Source of the DNA: Costus lasius
Lineage: Eukaryota > Streptophyta > Magnoliopsida > Zingiberales > Costaceae
Length of the DNA stretch: 64,000 bases
Direction of reading: 5' to 3'
NCBI GenBank assembly: GCA_027563935.2
Contig: CM050446.2
Coordinates: 33,731,501-33,795,500 of the forward strand
Below are positions 11,190 through 21,562 of the stretch, one piece after another; position 1 is the stretch's first letter; every line of letters starts with the position of its first letter. A program made the translations under genes and the position numbers. The notes beneath the pieces are model-generated. The model had not been told where the DNA came from, did no database searches, and saw only the letters and a list, made by a program, of their open reading frames with translations.

Positions 11190-12749
11190 TGATGTAGCGG
11201 GTGTAGATGCCTTAAGTTTTGTACTCTAGGGGGTACTAAACCATGATGCTGAAAATGATAGTGGGTCTTTAGACAAGGGAAGTGAAACACGTCGATCGGG
11301 AAAACCGCGAAAAAACCGAGAGAGAGAGTGAATAGATATTCCTTGAGCAAGACCCAAACGTGCGAAGGGAACAACGGTTCAGATTCTAAGGGAAACTACT
11401 CACCTTGCTTGTAGAGCCAATTTTTTTTATTTAGCAAGCGCGCACGACCTTGACCCTTCAAGACGCTACAGGGGAGACGATCCGCAAGTCCAAGACCCAA
11501 AGCTGGAAGCGTAGGAACCGTAGGCGAGGATGTAAAAAGGATCCGGAGCCCGGAAAGGGTTCTCCGGGTGTTTTGATTGAAAGTTGGAAATGCAGGAGTA
11601 CAAGACGAGAGAACTCTAGGCGAGCTTCTCGGAGTTTGGAGGGACCTAGGCCTTCGCGTGGGGGAAGGCATCTACTACAACCAAAGCTGAAAAAACACAC
11701 AACCCTCAGCCCTCTTTTATAGATCAAGAGGGAAAGAGGGTCACATGACAAACATGTGAGGTGGTTAGAATAGCCAACCACCCCTTAACAAACTAAAAGG
11801 GGTCAATATTCCCTAATAACAACCCCAAAAGTGTGCAGATACCAACTATTCTATGACAGATTCTTTGGCGGAACACGAGGCGTCGTGTGGAAGAGTCGTC
11901 GTCGTGGGCCGGGGTCGTCAATATGGGCCGTGGTCTGGGCCCAAGTGGCCCTACACCATCTCGGAGTAGGCCACGACGAAGCAACAGAAGCAGCTGATTG
12001 TGGGCTGGTTTTGCACGTTTGAGGCGGACTCCTGGGCCGAGTTGAGAACTCGGTTGTTGTAGCGATCCACCGTCAGGTCCGGGGGCGGCCCTCTTGCAAG
12101 GTTGATGGGATACAGGGGCTCTGACGGTGCTGGAGAAGCCACGTGGACGGAGCGGACGGGGCACGTCGTGGCAGTAGAGGGGCTCATCGTGTCCACAAAA
12201 CGGTTCGGTGGATGTGAGGACCGTTGCGATCGTCAGACTGGGTGGAAAATAACCTTCTCGCACTTCCTGGGGCTAAGAACGGCCTGGCCATGCTGGTCGG
12301 CACGGCCGTGCTCAGCATCTGTGTTCTGGACCGAGAAAGACACGGTAGGGGTGTGCTAGTTGGCACGGGTGTGCCTGGTATCTACAGATTTTCCCGAGAC
12401 GGACATGGCAGGGGTGTGCTCGGCGACATGGGTGTGTTTGGCATCTGCAGATTTTCCCGAGACGGACACGGCAGGGGTGTGCTCGGTGATACGGCCGTGT
12501 CGGGATCCTGCGAAGTTGGCCGAGGTGTGCACGGGTGGTGGCACGGCCGTGGCGATGGCGGTGCTGGCGTTCACGTCTGTAGCATACCGTGGCACGGCCG
12601 TGTCTGGGCGCACGGCTGGGCCGTGTCGGGGGCTGCAGGTCTTCACTTGTATCACGGTTTGTGAGGCTTCTTCCTCCAGTCCAGGGGAGTCTTCCCAAGT
12701 GTCTTCATGAGGGACTGGGCTCTCCTCAAAGGCGTCTATGACTCCATCA
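11190..12749 (-). repeat. S1: solo Ty3/gypsy LTR, target duplication AAGAC
   Basis: A 1560-bp LTR on the minus strand, from TGATGGAGTC at 12749 to CTACATCA at 11190, flanked by AAGAC at 11185-11189 and 12750-12754. It interrupts the Gyp1 5' LTR, whose sequence continues exactly across one copy of the duplication. It resembles the Gyp2 LTR in layout: coding-like 5' part, repeat array with cacggccgtg cores (about 12290-12640), conserved tail, TATA box (11715-11721, minus), then U5. The internal region was lost by LTR-LTR recombination. Confidence 0.9.
11951..12748 (-). pseudogene. LTR-encoded pol tail frame in S1
   Basis: One reading frame runs from the second base of the LTR (12748) to a stop at 11951-11953, 266 codons, with only two internal stops: TAG at 12356-12358 and TGA at 12233-12235. 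It begins DGVIDAFEESPVPHEDTWED, similar to the start of the Gyp2 LTR after a one-base shift there. It passes through repeats such as HTPAVSVSGKSADAKHTHVA and HTPAMSVSGKSVD, then reads SSHPPNRFVDTMSPSTA, RVLNSAQESASNVQNQPTIS and FCCFVVAYSEMV. Read as the C-terminal extension of pol, encoded in the 3' LTR of the parent element. Function unknown. Confidence 0.65.
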
Positions 12750-12837
12750 AAGACCCTCTCCCGTTTTTGCGTGCATCGTGTAATACCTTAGAGTACGGCT
12801 TTAAGGATCATCGCACCTATAGTAGCTATATCATTTC

Positions 12838-12849
12838 TGGTATTAGAGG
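12838..12849 (+). promoter_or_regulatory. Gyp1 primer binding site (tRNA-iMet type)
   Basis: TGGTATTAGAGG starts four bases after the 5' LTR end and differs by a couple of bases from the common plant primer site TGGTATCAGAGC, which is complementary to the 3' end of initiator tRNA-Met. Gyp2 has the identical 12-mer on the minus strand at 26827-26838. Confidence 0.8.
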
Positions 12850-12965
12850 AGTTGCACGCTAGATTCTTATCGTTCGCATGGTCCAACTCCGTTGCATCAC
12901 ATATTTCCGCATTGAGTTCACGTTTTCAGCATCCTGCACTTAGTCATTTTCAGCCTTGATTGTGC

Positions 12966-13146
12966 ATGGTGACCACAAGGTCGCAACTCATGTCTTCCCA
13001 ATTCCACGACACTATCCCGAACACCCAAGAGTTAGTCCAACCTTCGGAAGGGACTAGCACCCCTTTAGACTCCGTAGCTGCACTTACTGCGCGAGTGGAC
13101 GCGCTGAATACGTAGCTCACTACGTATAAGTAGTCCACGGATACCG
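12966..13146 (+). pseudogene. Gyp1 gag N-terminal fragment
   Basis: ATG at 12966 opens the frame MVTTRSQLMSSQFHDTI, continuing through LDSVAALTARVDALNT before a stop. The TTRSQ/TTRLG-type start after the primer site matches the gag start of Gyp2 (MTTRLGDPYQNPP, near 26723 on the minus strand). Only about 60 codons remain; the rest is replaced by an Athila LTR piece starting at 13147. Capsid and zinc-knuckle regions are absent. Confidence 0.6.
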
Positions 13147-13404
13147 TGATGCGTTGCATTTTCATCATGTTTTTGCCTATATTTTACATGATATTTTGGG
13201 CTCAATTGAATGATTTTATGCTAATTTTAATGTTTTTACTTCACTTGGCACAAAATCTTCACTTTTCTTAGTTTTATTGAAAATGTAGATAAAACGGCAG
13301 AAAAATGATAGATTTTGAGAGTTTTGAAGCCATAATACGATCCCCGAGGAGATCACGAGCTTACACATCAAATTTGGAGCGAAAACGGTGAAGAACGCAA
13401 GAAA
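13147..13404 (+). repeat. Athila LTR 5' fragment inside Gyp1
   Basis: The sequence opens TGATGCGTTGCATTTTCATC and matches the first roughly 260 bp of the Ath1 LTRs read on the minus strand from 55601 and 37138 (shared blocks tgtttttgcctatattttaga, shortened here, and cgaggagatcac). The LTR start is intact but the rest is missing; integrase sequence of Gyp1 follows directly. An Athila element probably inserted in gag and a later deletion removed the rest of it together with most of Gyp1 pol. Confidence 0.75.
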
Positions 13405-14371
13405 AAACTGAGGTGGCGCATCTTTTCTTCAAGGAGATCATCCGTCTCCATGGCCTTCCCTCCTCCATTGTGTTCGACCATGACACCCGATTCGTGAGCG
13501 CTCACTTTGGGCCCTCTTGGGCTCCACTTTGAACTTTTCCACCGCTTACCACCCCCAAACTGATGGGCAAACTGAGGTGGTTAATCGTAGTTTGGGTAAC
13601 TTACTCTGGTGCCTTATCAGTGATCACCCAAGGTCTTGGGATACCATTCTCCCCATGGCAGAATTCGTGTACAATAGCGTAACTAATAGGTCTACGGGTC
13701 TTAGTCCCTTCCAGATCGTTATGGGCCAGAAACCCCGCAAACCTATCGACCTGCATGACCTACACATAGAGTCTCATTTATTTGAGCATGCATACTCCTT
13801 TGCCTAGCATGTAGCTAGCTTGCATGACGAAGTTCAGCATCGTATCTTTTTGGGCAACACTCATAATGCGATGAAGGCCAACGAGCACCGTAGGCCACAT
13901 CACTTTTCTGTGGGTGAGATGGTGAGGGTGCTCATCCACCCTGAGAGAGTGTCAAACAGGGCTCATTTTAAGCTCCAGCCACGCTATATAGGGCCCTATG
14001 CAATGGTGCGGCGGATCGGCTCAAACGCCTATGTACTGGACTTACCTGAGGACATGGACATCCAACCAGTCTTCAATGTAGCGGATCTACTTCCTTTCTA
14101 TGGCCCATTGGAGGAGCCTCTCGACACCGATGTGATCCCAACGCACTTCGCATCCCCCGGATCGTTTCGTGGGAGTTATCAGTCCGTTGTCAATTCATAC
14201 CGAAGTTATTCAGCCAAGGGCGGGACAAGCTATCCCCCTGAAGGCCCAACCCCGGATGGGCCTCGCAATCAGCTGAGCAACATAGCCCAAGAGCGTGCCA
14301 CTTCGGTAGTAACCCAGCCCACGACGTCCAAATTCTGTTGCTTCATCGCAATGTGCTCCGAATGCGTCTAA
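13405..14371 (+). pseudogene. Gyp1 integrase C-terminal half with LTR-encoded tail
   Basis: The fragment starts inside the integrase core (EVAHLFFKEIIRLHGLPSS, then FDHDTRF, the second catalytic Asp region, usually SDRD). After a one-base shift near 13512 come STAYHPQTDGQTEVVNRSLG (with the catalytic Glu), AEFVYNSVTNRSTGLSPFQI, a TAG at 13805, the C-terminal PRYIGPYAMVRRIG barrel and FNVADLLPFYG. From about 14133 the same frame crosses the 3' LTR start without a stop and reads the conserved tail to FCCFIAMCSECV, stop 14369-14371. This is the clearest evidence in the window that pol of this group ends inside the LTR. No chromodomain was recognised by eye. Confidence 0.8.
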
Positions 14372-15284
14372 CTGCCCCGGTTGCCTCCGTACGAAGAGCA
14401 GAGGAATATGCACCAGCTTCAAGGAATAGTAGGTGGAAGTTTATTTTCTTTTGTCATCTAACTGCAGCTTGACTACTTTATGGGCTGCATGAGTAGGTAT
14501 TTGTTAGGATTTTCGTCTCGTACTACTTTTGTCTTGTTCCCTCCCCTCTTGTTCTATAAAAGAGGAGGCTGGGTTGTTTCAATCTTCAGTTCTCTTGGTG
14601 GTAGAGTACTCCTGGTGAGCTGAGAGCTTCCAGTGCGTGTAGAAGTCGAAGTCGGAGCTTCGCCTTCAGAGTCATGTATGGGTCGAGGTCGGTGCCTCGA
14701 TTCGAAAGTTGTTTCAGTTTCCTGCATTCAAAGAAGTAAATCCCACCACTGCTAGTGGGTCAGGTCCGCCTAACTTTTCACTTCGTTATGTTCTCATTTT
14801 CCCATTGCGATCTCTTTCTTCATGGGTATCCGTACGCCAGAGACGTGGACGTTCCGTGTTATTCTTTGGTGTATTTCAGGCGCATAGGCGTGCGAGTTGT
14901 GCCCTGCGAAACTGCTGTTCCCCATCGCGACGGGTTGAGGTTAAAATCTGCTAAGCGAGCGTGCTAAAGTGCTACGAGGTTAGTGCGTTACATTCTGTAG
15001 TTGCGTGCCATTGTGTTCTTTCGCATTTGTGTTGCCCCGATCGATCTCAATGCTGATTTCATCGGGTTTTTGCTGCATTTCTAAAGCGATTTTTACTTCC
15101 CTCGTCTAAAGACTCTCTCCCGTTTTTGCGTGCATTGTGTAATACCTTAGAGTATGGCTTTAAGGGTCATCCCACCTATAGTAGCTACATCATCGTGTTT
15201 CTGCTGCATTTTCGAAGCGATTTTCACTTCCCTCGTCTAAAGACCCTCTCCTATTTTCGCGTGCATTGTGTAATACCTTAGAGT
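14133..15284 (+). repeat. Gyp1 3' LTR, array deleted and end truncated
   Basis: From TGATCCCAACGCAC at 14133 it aligns with the 5' LTR from about 10079 onward. Relative to the 5' LTR it has lost about 690 bp (the repeat array) right after the first four bases, and about 46 bp at its end. It has a TATA box near 14555 and the duplicated U5 unit (ttagagtatggctttaaggg near 15149 and a second partial copy ending near 15284). Copia Cop1 resumes directly afterward. Both edges rest on comparison, not on a target duplication. Confidence 0.7.
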
Positions 15285-16860
15285 ACGACTTAGGAATAGA
15301 AAATGACCCAATTACATTTTCACAAGCCATGAACAGTGATAATGTTGAAAATTGGTTAAATGCCATGAAAGATGAATTAAAATCTATGGAACAAAATGAA
15401 ATTTACGACCTTGTTGAGTTACTAGAAGGTTGTAAGAGAGTTGGTTGCAAGTGGGTCTTTAAGACCAAACATGACTCTCATGGTAACTTATAATGTTACA
15501 AGACCAGGTTAGTTGCAAAAGGATTTACTCATAAAGATGGTATTGACTACAAAGATACATTTTCACCAGTTTCTAAAAAGGATTCACTTAGAATTATCAT
15601 GACATTAGTGGCTCATTACGATTTAGAGGTACACCAAATGGATGTTAAAACGATATTTCTAAATGGGAATTTAGATGAAGAAGTTTATATGGATCAATCA
15701 TTTGGGTTCATAGAAAAGGATAAAGAACACATGGTGTGTAAACTTAAGAAGTCAATATACGGACTTAAACAGGCTTCATGGTAATGGTACCTTAAGTTTA
15801 ATGATATAGTTGTGTCCTTTGGATTTAAGAAAAATACTGTTGATCGATGTATATATCTTAAGGTTAGTAGAAGTAAGTTCATTTTTTTAGTTCTTTATGT
15901 TGATGACATCTTACTTGCAACTAACAATCTTGGTCTATTAAGTGAGACTAAGAAGTTTCTCTCTAATAAATTTAAAATGAAGGATATGGGTGAGGCAAGC
16001 TATGTGATAGGAATATAAATATTCCAACATAGGTCATATGGATTGTGAGGCTTGTCTCAAAAAGCATATATTAATAAAGTTTTTAGAGAGATTCAGAATG
16101 GATAAATGTTCATCATCTCTTGTTCCATTTCAAAAAGAAGATAAATTTAGTCTTATGCAAAGTCCAAAGAATGATGTTGAGTGCAAACAGATGAAAACAA
16201 TTCCGTACGCATATATTGTTCGGAGTTTAATCTATGCTCAGACTTGTACTAGATTAGATATTAGTTTTGTAGTTGGGATGTTAGGAAAATACTAGAGTAA
16301 TCTTGGTATGGATCATTGGAAAGTTGCAAAGAAAGTTTTGAGATATCTGCAAGGGACAAAGAATTACATGCTTACATATAAAAAATCTGATCATCTTTAA
16401 ATGATTGGATATTCAGATTCAGACTTTGTTGATTGTATGAATACAAGAAAATTTACTTTTGGATATCTGTATCTTTTAATTGGAGGAGCTATCTCATAGA
16501 AGAGTGCGAAGTAGTCAATTGTTATTACATCCACTATGGAAGCTGAATTTGTGGCTTGCTTTGAGGCCATGGTTCAGGCTAAATGGCTGCAGAATTTTAT
16601 TTTAGGACTTGGAATAGTCAACAATATTGCTAAGTTGCAGAAAATTATTGTGATAATTCTGTAGTAGTCTTCTTTTCTAAAAATGACAAGTATTGTAAAA
16701 GTGCTAAACATATAAAATTAAAATACGTTGTTGTTAAAGAAGTTTAGAAAAAAAAGAGTGTCAATTGAGCATATTAGCACTGATATTATGATATTATGAT
16801 TGTAGACCCCTTAACAAAAGGGTTACCACCTAAAATATTTATTGGCCATGTTAAATGTAC
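15285..16860 (+). pseudogene. Cop1 copia reverse transcriptase and RNase H remnant
   Basis: Recognisable copia order: WLNAMKDELKSMEQNEIYDL, GCKWVFKTKHDSHGN, RLVAKGFTHKDGIDYKDTFS, HQMDVKTIFLNGNLDEEVYM (fingers and palm of reverse transcriptase), YGLKQAS, and FLVLYVDDILLATN, where the YVDD catalytic motif is kept. RNase H follows in pieces (for example RSLIYAQTCTRLDIS) and ends near PLTKGLPPKIFIGHVKC at about 16800-16850. Stops near 15491, 15781 and 16016 and later frameshifts make it non-functional. Confidence 0.8.
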
Positions 16861-17275
16861 GGGCACCATGTCTATTAATGAATGTTGAAAATGATGTGAT
16901 TATTTAGTCTTAATATATATTTGACACTCTGAGCTCGTTAATGTAAGTTTCTGATTGTTGGTTTTCATGATTTGTGGTTACATGTATGAATGAAAATATT
17001 GAAAACTAAATTTTATTTTAAGAAAGGAACATTGTTATTGGATGTATTATATATACTCTCATTAAAGTGTCATATTAGGAAGAAAAACTAATACAGTGGT
17101 ATATGGAAGGAAATATATTGGTTTGATAATATATAACAATCATGACCCTTATTAGTTATTATTTTTAGTTATAAGTCATAAATGCAACAAATGTATGTTG
17201 ATTTTATTTAAGTGCATAATAATTAATACCTTATGAAATTACGAATGATATCAACACATGAGCTAAGTGGGAGAA

Positions 17276-17644
17276 TATAAGAAAATGTATCATATTTATT
17301 TTTAAAAAGACACGTTTACATGTAAGTTAAGTAACTGCTTGATGAGAGTGGTTATTAAAAATAGTAAAAGGGGAAAAAACTATCCCCTTCTCTTCTTACC
17401 CATAATTGCTGTAAAAATACTTATCAAATTAAAAACATGAAAAATTAAAGAAAAAAGGAGAAGATCGATTGACAAGAAAGGATTGCAATTTTAAGATTAG
17501 TATTCGTGGACAAAAGTAAATATTTTATTTTATTTATTTGTAAGAATAGTAAATTCTCAAGTTCTCTGATTTGTGCTCGTAATTAAGAATTAAAATATGA
17601 ATTGTATTATAAGGCATATATTATTATAGAATCATATTTTAACA
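17276..17644 (+). repeat. Cop1 3' LTR (probable)
   Basis: About 369 bp follow the polypurine-like tract agctaagtgggagaa. The start TATAAGAAAATG and end CATATTTTAACA are imperfect inverted copies of each other, as expected for copia LTR ends with TG changed to TA. It is AT-rich and unlike the other copia LTRs here. The 5' LTR lies outside the surviving element, so no copy-to-copy check is possible. Confidence 0.5.
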
Positions 17645-18600
17645 AATGCCCGGTTCCCTCCAATCCCTTCCCCTCTCAATGGAAGAATGACTCTACGAGG
17701 CGAAGCTAATGCCGAAGCAAGAGCAAACCCTCCATGGCATCAGTGACTCTGTTTCTGCCCTAGTGCTATGTTTCCTTGGGTAGAATCTACTATCATTTTC
17801 AATTTCGTCCAAGGAAATATTGCCTAGGCGACAGCGACGCTTTGCCTCTTCTTCCCGTTGCTCGGAACGTGGCGATTCCTGCTTTTTGGCTTCTCCCCGT
17901 GGCGACAGCGACTGCCCCTCTACCCATCTTGTCGGCTGAAGTGAGGAGCAGCAGTTTGAGTTGTGCCGCCCCAGTCTCGCTGGAGGGCCCCAGTTTCCAA
18001 ATTTCTCTTCCCCTGTTTTGTTTGCAATCAATTTTCCTTATTCGCTGCACACGTTTTGTTTTCTTTCAGCTCACTTTGCTATTGTGAACGTTGCGGCGGC
18101 ATTAATGGTCGTCGGAAGCTCTTCGTCCCTTGTCAGTGCAACAAGGATTGAGTCAGTGCTTCCCCTTGAAATTTAAAATCCGTGTCGGTATAGATGTTGT
18201 TTGGTCGTGCATGTATGTAATCCTTATGAAGCTATCACCGTTGAAGCATTGACATTTTCACTCACAAGGCCCAAAGTGAGTAGTTCTCTTCCTGTTTTAG
18301 TAATTTTTTTCGTTCATTTGAGTAATTTTACATTTCATGCACCGTCTGTTTGCTTAGACCTAATTTTCTATTTAAAAAAAAAAGTATTTACAAAATTATT
18401 TTCAATACTTCACGCTCGAGTCGTTTCTATTCAGGCAGATCTTGAACTGTGTAACTACAACCTCGAACATTGGATCTTCGATCTCACGAGCCCACTGTAA
18501 GTTTTTTTAATGGCATTTATTTTCTTGTTAACTAATTATTTAAGTCTTCTATATCGCTTCTTAATTGAATTTTTCCCTAACTCTCCGCCACGTTTTCCCC
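17645..18600 (+). pseudogene. Host gene fragment with exon-like segments
   Basis: This stretch does not resemble any transposon in the window and its 5' part is GC-richer. A 75-bp exon-like frame (VVHVCNPYEAITVEALTFSL, then TRPK) ends at 18275 at a donor GTGAGT. After 159 bp with a pyrimidine-rich end an acceptor tattcag precedes 18435, and the frame continues in phase 0 as ADLELCNYNLEHWIFDLTSP up to a donor GTAAGT at 18497. Another possible acceptor, ttctttcag, lies near 18069. I do not recognise the protein. It may be a gene end left between insertions or a captured fragment. From about 18500 to 18600 the DNA is AT-rich with no feature seen. Confidence 0.4.
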
Positions 18601-18779
18601 ACCATATCAACAATATTACGAGATTATATAAAATCAATATCTGTAGACATTATTATATTATTGTATACATTAATGCAAATGTTGTAATTAATATGATAAT
18701 GACAATACCTTTTATTATTCATTAGAATGAATAAATAAGGTATATAATTTGGTCTTCAAGTTATACACACTAATAAACT

Positions 18780-19913
18780 CCCACTTATACTAAGTTTAAT
18801 GACCATTAATATATTTCAACCTATATCTCTAGTATAACTTACAAGTTTCTGCTATGCTAGAGGTTTTGTCAACATATCTGCTAGATTGTTATCTATGGGT
18901 ACTAAATATACTTGTACATCACCCCTATTTATAATTTCATTGATAAGGTGATATCACTATTATATGTGCTTAGATAGTTGGTGAGACCTTGGTTCCTTAC
19001 CCAGTATTATTGCTCCATTATTGTCCCAATAAAGTTAGACAAGACCCATAGCACTAAGAACCAACTCAAGTTTAATAATGAACTTTTTGATCCAAATTAC
19101 ATCTTTTGCTGCCTCAAAAACTGCAACATACACAATTTTTGTTGTAGAATCAGTCATAGTGGATGACTTAATGCTTTTCCAATTTATGGCTCTTTTAGCC
19201 TAGTTCTCTCCATGAGTCAATGTCCTTCAACATAAGCTTAGGGAGAAGATATGAGTTAGATCCCTTATGCATTGATACTAGGATTGATCATGTACTCGAT
19301 GTTATGCACAAGAACGAATATGGCTTATGCTTTAAGCATAACCAGTAATGCTAGTTGAATCCAAGTGTAGAGTACTAGATGACACATAAAACAATCATTA
19401 AGTCCCTACAAGGGCTAAGGAGTTTTTGTTAGTCTATAGGGGTAAGGAAGAGCTTAGTGAGCATGGCTATACTAATTGGAAAAAATCTCTCGTGGAATTC
19501 TCGATGCTAAATTTTTCTAGCATCTTCTCGATCATTGTGTACTAACTTAGGATAATGAGCTGTTTGGATTTATCTCTATTGATCCTCACGCCTAGGACGT
19601 AAACGGTATTCCCTAAATCCTTCATTTCAAAATTCTTCTCAAGCCAAGTCTTCACTGCGTGAAGTGCTGGAATATCATTTTCAATGAGACGCATCTCATC
19701 GGCATATAATACCAAGAATATTAGTATGCTCCCACTAAACCTTTTATAGACACAACCATCATCTTTATTCTTGATAATTCCAAAGTCCCTAATTGCTTTA
19801 TCAAAATCAACATTCTCACTTCAAGATGCTTACTTTAGTTACTAAACTTCTTAAGTTTGTATACCTTATGAGTATCTTCTAGATGTGCAAAACCCTCAGG
19901 TTATGTTATATAC
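18780..19913 (-). pseudogene. Cop2 reverse transcriptase C-terminus and RNase H remnant
   Basis: Aligned by eye with 40236-41400 of Cop4 on the same strand. Matches include the tctgctatgctagaggttttg block (about 18850) with the RNase H end of Cop4 near 40285, the catagtggatgacttaatgc block near 19157 with Cop4 near 40597, and the gtatcttctagatgtgcaaaaccctc block just before Gyp2 with Cop4 near 41395. Every frame is interrupted, so only nucleotide similarity identifies it. Confidence 0.65.
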
Positions 19914-20500
19914 TGACGCAAAGGAACTGATAGGAGGGGCTATCCTTAGATCTATACTCTAGGGAGGCGGAAACGATGATGCTGAAAACTGTGAGAGGGT
20001 CTTGAGACGAGGGAAAGAAAAACACTTCAGGGGGAATCTCGGGAAAACTGATAAAATCCGTGCCGTTGAAACGCGACTTGAGCAATACCGGCGAGCCGAG
20101 AAAACCAAAGCACAAACTAAACTGAAATTACTAACCTCGTTGTAGAGCCAATCTCGACCATGTATGCACGCGCAGTCGGAATTCTCCCACAATGCAGCGA
20201 AGGGAAGGGCGTTTGCACACCCTAGATGAAGCCAGACGGTGCAAAGATGGACGCTCCAGGAGAAGTTGCAGGAGTTGGGAAGTGTTCGGCACACTCAGGA
20301 TGCAGTAAGTAAAAGAAGAGGTGCCCGGAGTGATTCGATGTCGCTCCGGCCCTTTTGATTGAATTGAAATTGCACTACAGAGGAAGGAATGGGAGGACTC
20401 ACAGGCGAGTCTCCGGGAGTTTGCTGGACCTAGACCTTCGCGTGGGAGAAGGTTGCTACTACAACAAAGTTGAAGAAAACACAAGCCCTTAGCCCTTCCA
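19914..20500 (-). repeat. Gyp2 3' LTR, U3 missing
   Basis: It aligns with 26843 to about 27425 of the 5' LTR (for example ctatactctaggg near 19952 and tgttcggcacactcagga near 20282). It ends just where the 5' LTR has its TATA box and jumps straight to integrase sequence. About 1.1 kb of U3, including the array and the coding tail, plus the integrase C-terminus and polypurine tract, are gone. The outer end at 19914 is fixed by the TATAC duplication. Confidence 0.85.
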
Positions 20501-20518
20501 GTTGGCTCTATCCCTCAT

Positions 20519-21562
20519 TCATTCAGGGTGAAGTCGCACCATCACTTGCTCACCCACTCGAAAATGGTGTGGCCTACATTGCTCGTTGGCCTCAGCTACG
20601 TACCGAGTATTGCTCAAGAAGATCCGATGGTGAATCTCATCGTGTAAACCCGTGATGTGGGATGCAAATGCGTATGCAAACTCATGGATGGAAGGGGGAG
20701 CTGGAACGTTATGCATGTCAATGGGTTTGCGTGGCTGGTGCCCAAACAAGACCTGGAAAGGACTCAACCCTGTAGACCGGTTGAAAGCGCTGTTATACGC
20801 AAACTCAGCAATGGGCAGGTGATCGGCCCAATGGCGTGGGAAATTACCGGCTAAGCAACGTAGGAAGTTGTCCAAACTACGGTTCACGACCTCCGTTTAG
20901 CCATCGATCTATGGGTGGTACGCAGACGAGTACTTGAGCATGGTGCCAAGTAAGGACCAAAGGGACTTCCAGAAATGACCGACGAATCAGGTGTCACGGT
21001 TAGACACGATGGTGAGGGGTAGCCGGTGGAGGTGGATGATCTCTTTGATAAAGAGATGCGCAATGTGGGAGACATCGGCCGTCTTAGAACATGGCACAAA
21101 GTGTGCCATCTTTGAGAAGCGATCCATGACAACGAAGATGGAATCGTGGTGCGAGGCCGTGCAGGGTAACCCGAGGACAAAGTCTATTCTAATCTCTGGC
21201 CACGGACCATGAGGGACCGGAAGTGGGGTGTAGAGACCGGTGTTAGGAGGGTGGGGTTTGGCACATTGGCACGTGCCACAGTGCCGGATGACCCTATCAA
21301 CATTCTTACGAAGAGTGGGCCAAAAGAAATGATCTTCAGCCAATTCGAGGGTCTTATCATGGCCATGGTGCCTAGTGGCACCACCGTCTATGGTAACGCA
21401 CAAGCGGTTACCATAGACGAGGTAACCATTAAGAAGATGGTAGGGCAAGTCCAGTGGGTTGGAGGCGAGAAGCCTAACAAGAACAGGGCCAAAGTCGGGG
21501 CAGTCTGCGTACTCGTCGCGGATGTGATCCATGGTGGGGACTGACGTGGTCAAGACGCAAAG
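20519..21562 (-). pseudogene. Gyp2 integrase
   Basis: Minus strand from TSVPTMDHIRDEYADCPDFG (near 21547). The zinc-binding region reads HHGHDKTLELAEDHFFWPTL then HCGTCQCAKPH; the core has RIDFVLGLPCTASHHDSIFV (first catalytic Asp) and IVSNRDT (second Asp, usually SDRD; the preceding Asp is Asn). A TGA follows RDT near 20986. The core continues as NRSLDNFLRCLAGNFPRHWA, AEFAYNSAFNRSTGLSPFQV and HHFRVGEQVMVRLHPE, then stops near 20519 at the deletion into the 3' LTR. It lacks the C-terminal barrel and tail. S2 separates it from RNase H at 21563. Confidence 0.85.

Larger units (their letters stand above)
9389..12833 (+). repeat. Gyp1 5' LTR (interrupted by S1)
   Basis: It starts TGATGTAGG at 9389 and ends TATATCA at 12833, four bases before the primer site. 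Without S1 and one target duplication copy (1565 bp) it is about 1.88 kb. In order it holds a translatable repeat array (9389-9960), a conserved peptide tail (to 10314), a TATA box (10498), and a U5 region containing about two copies of a roughly 140-bp unit (ttagagtatggctttaagg phrase near 11092 and again near 12789). S1 landed in the second copy. The 10079-11189 part aligns closely with 14137 to about 15250 in the 3' LTR. Confidence 0.8.
9389..15284 (+). mobile_element. Gyp1: Ty3/gypsy (chromovirus-like) element, internally deleted
   Basis: Structure on the plus strand: 5' LTR (9389-12833, carrying solo LTR S1), primer site complementary to initiator tRNA-Met (12838), the start of gag (12966), a foreign Athila LTR piece (13147-13404), the C-terminal half of integrase (13405 onward), and a 3' LTR (14133 to about 15284). 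Most of gag, protease, reverse transcriptase and RNase H are gone. It lies inside copia Cop1 between the peptides RRSQRERRPI and EYDLGIENDP. The expected 5-bp duplication is not visible because the 3' LTR end and some copia sequence are deleted. Confidence 0.8.
8376..17644 (+). mobile_element. Cop1: decayed Ty1/copia element, split by Gyp1
   Basis: Two blocks of one plus-strand copia polyprotein flank the gypsy element Gyp1: integrase at 8376-9388 and reverse transcriptase to RNase H at 15285-16860. A short non-coding stretch (about 16861-17259) follows. Next come a polypurine-like tract (agctaagtgggagaa, about 17261-17275) and a short 3' LTR to 17644. The 5' part was lost on the left, where TRG-L is inserted. 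Many stops and frameshifts mark it as one of the older layers of this window. Confidence 0.8.

Noticed and set aside
11396..12710. Many overlapping Arg/Gly/Pro-rich frames on both strands
   Set aside because: GC-rich palindromic repeats leave several frames open. Only the minus-strand frame shared with other LTRs was kept.
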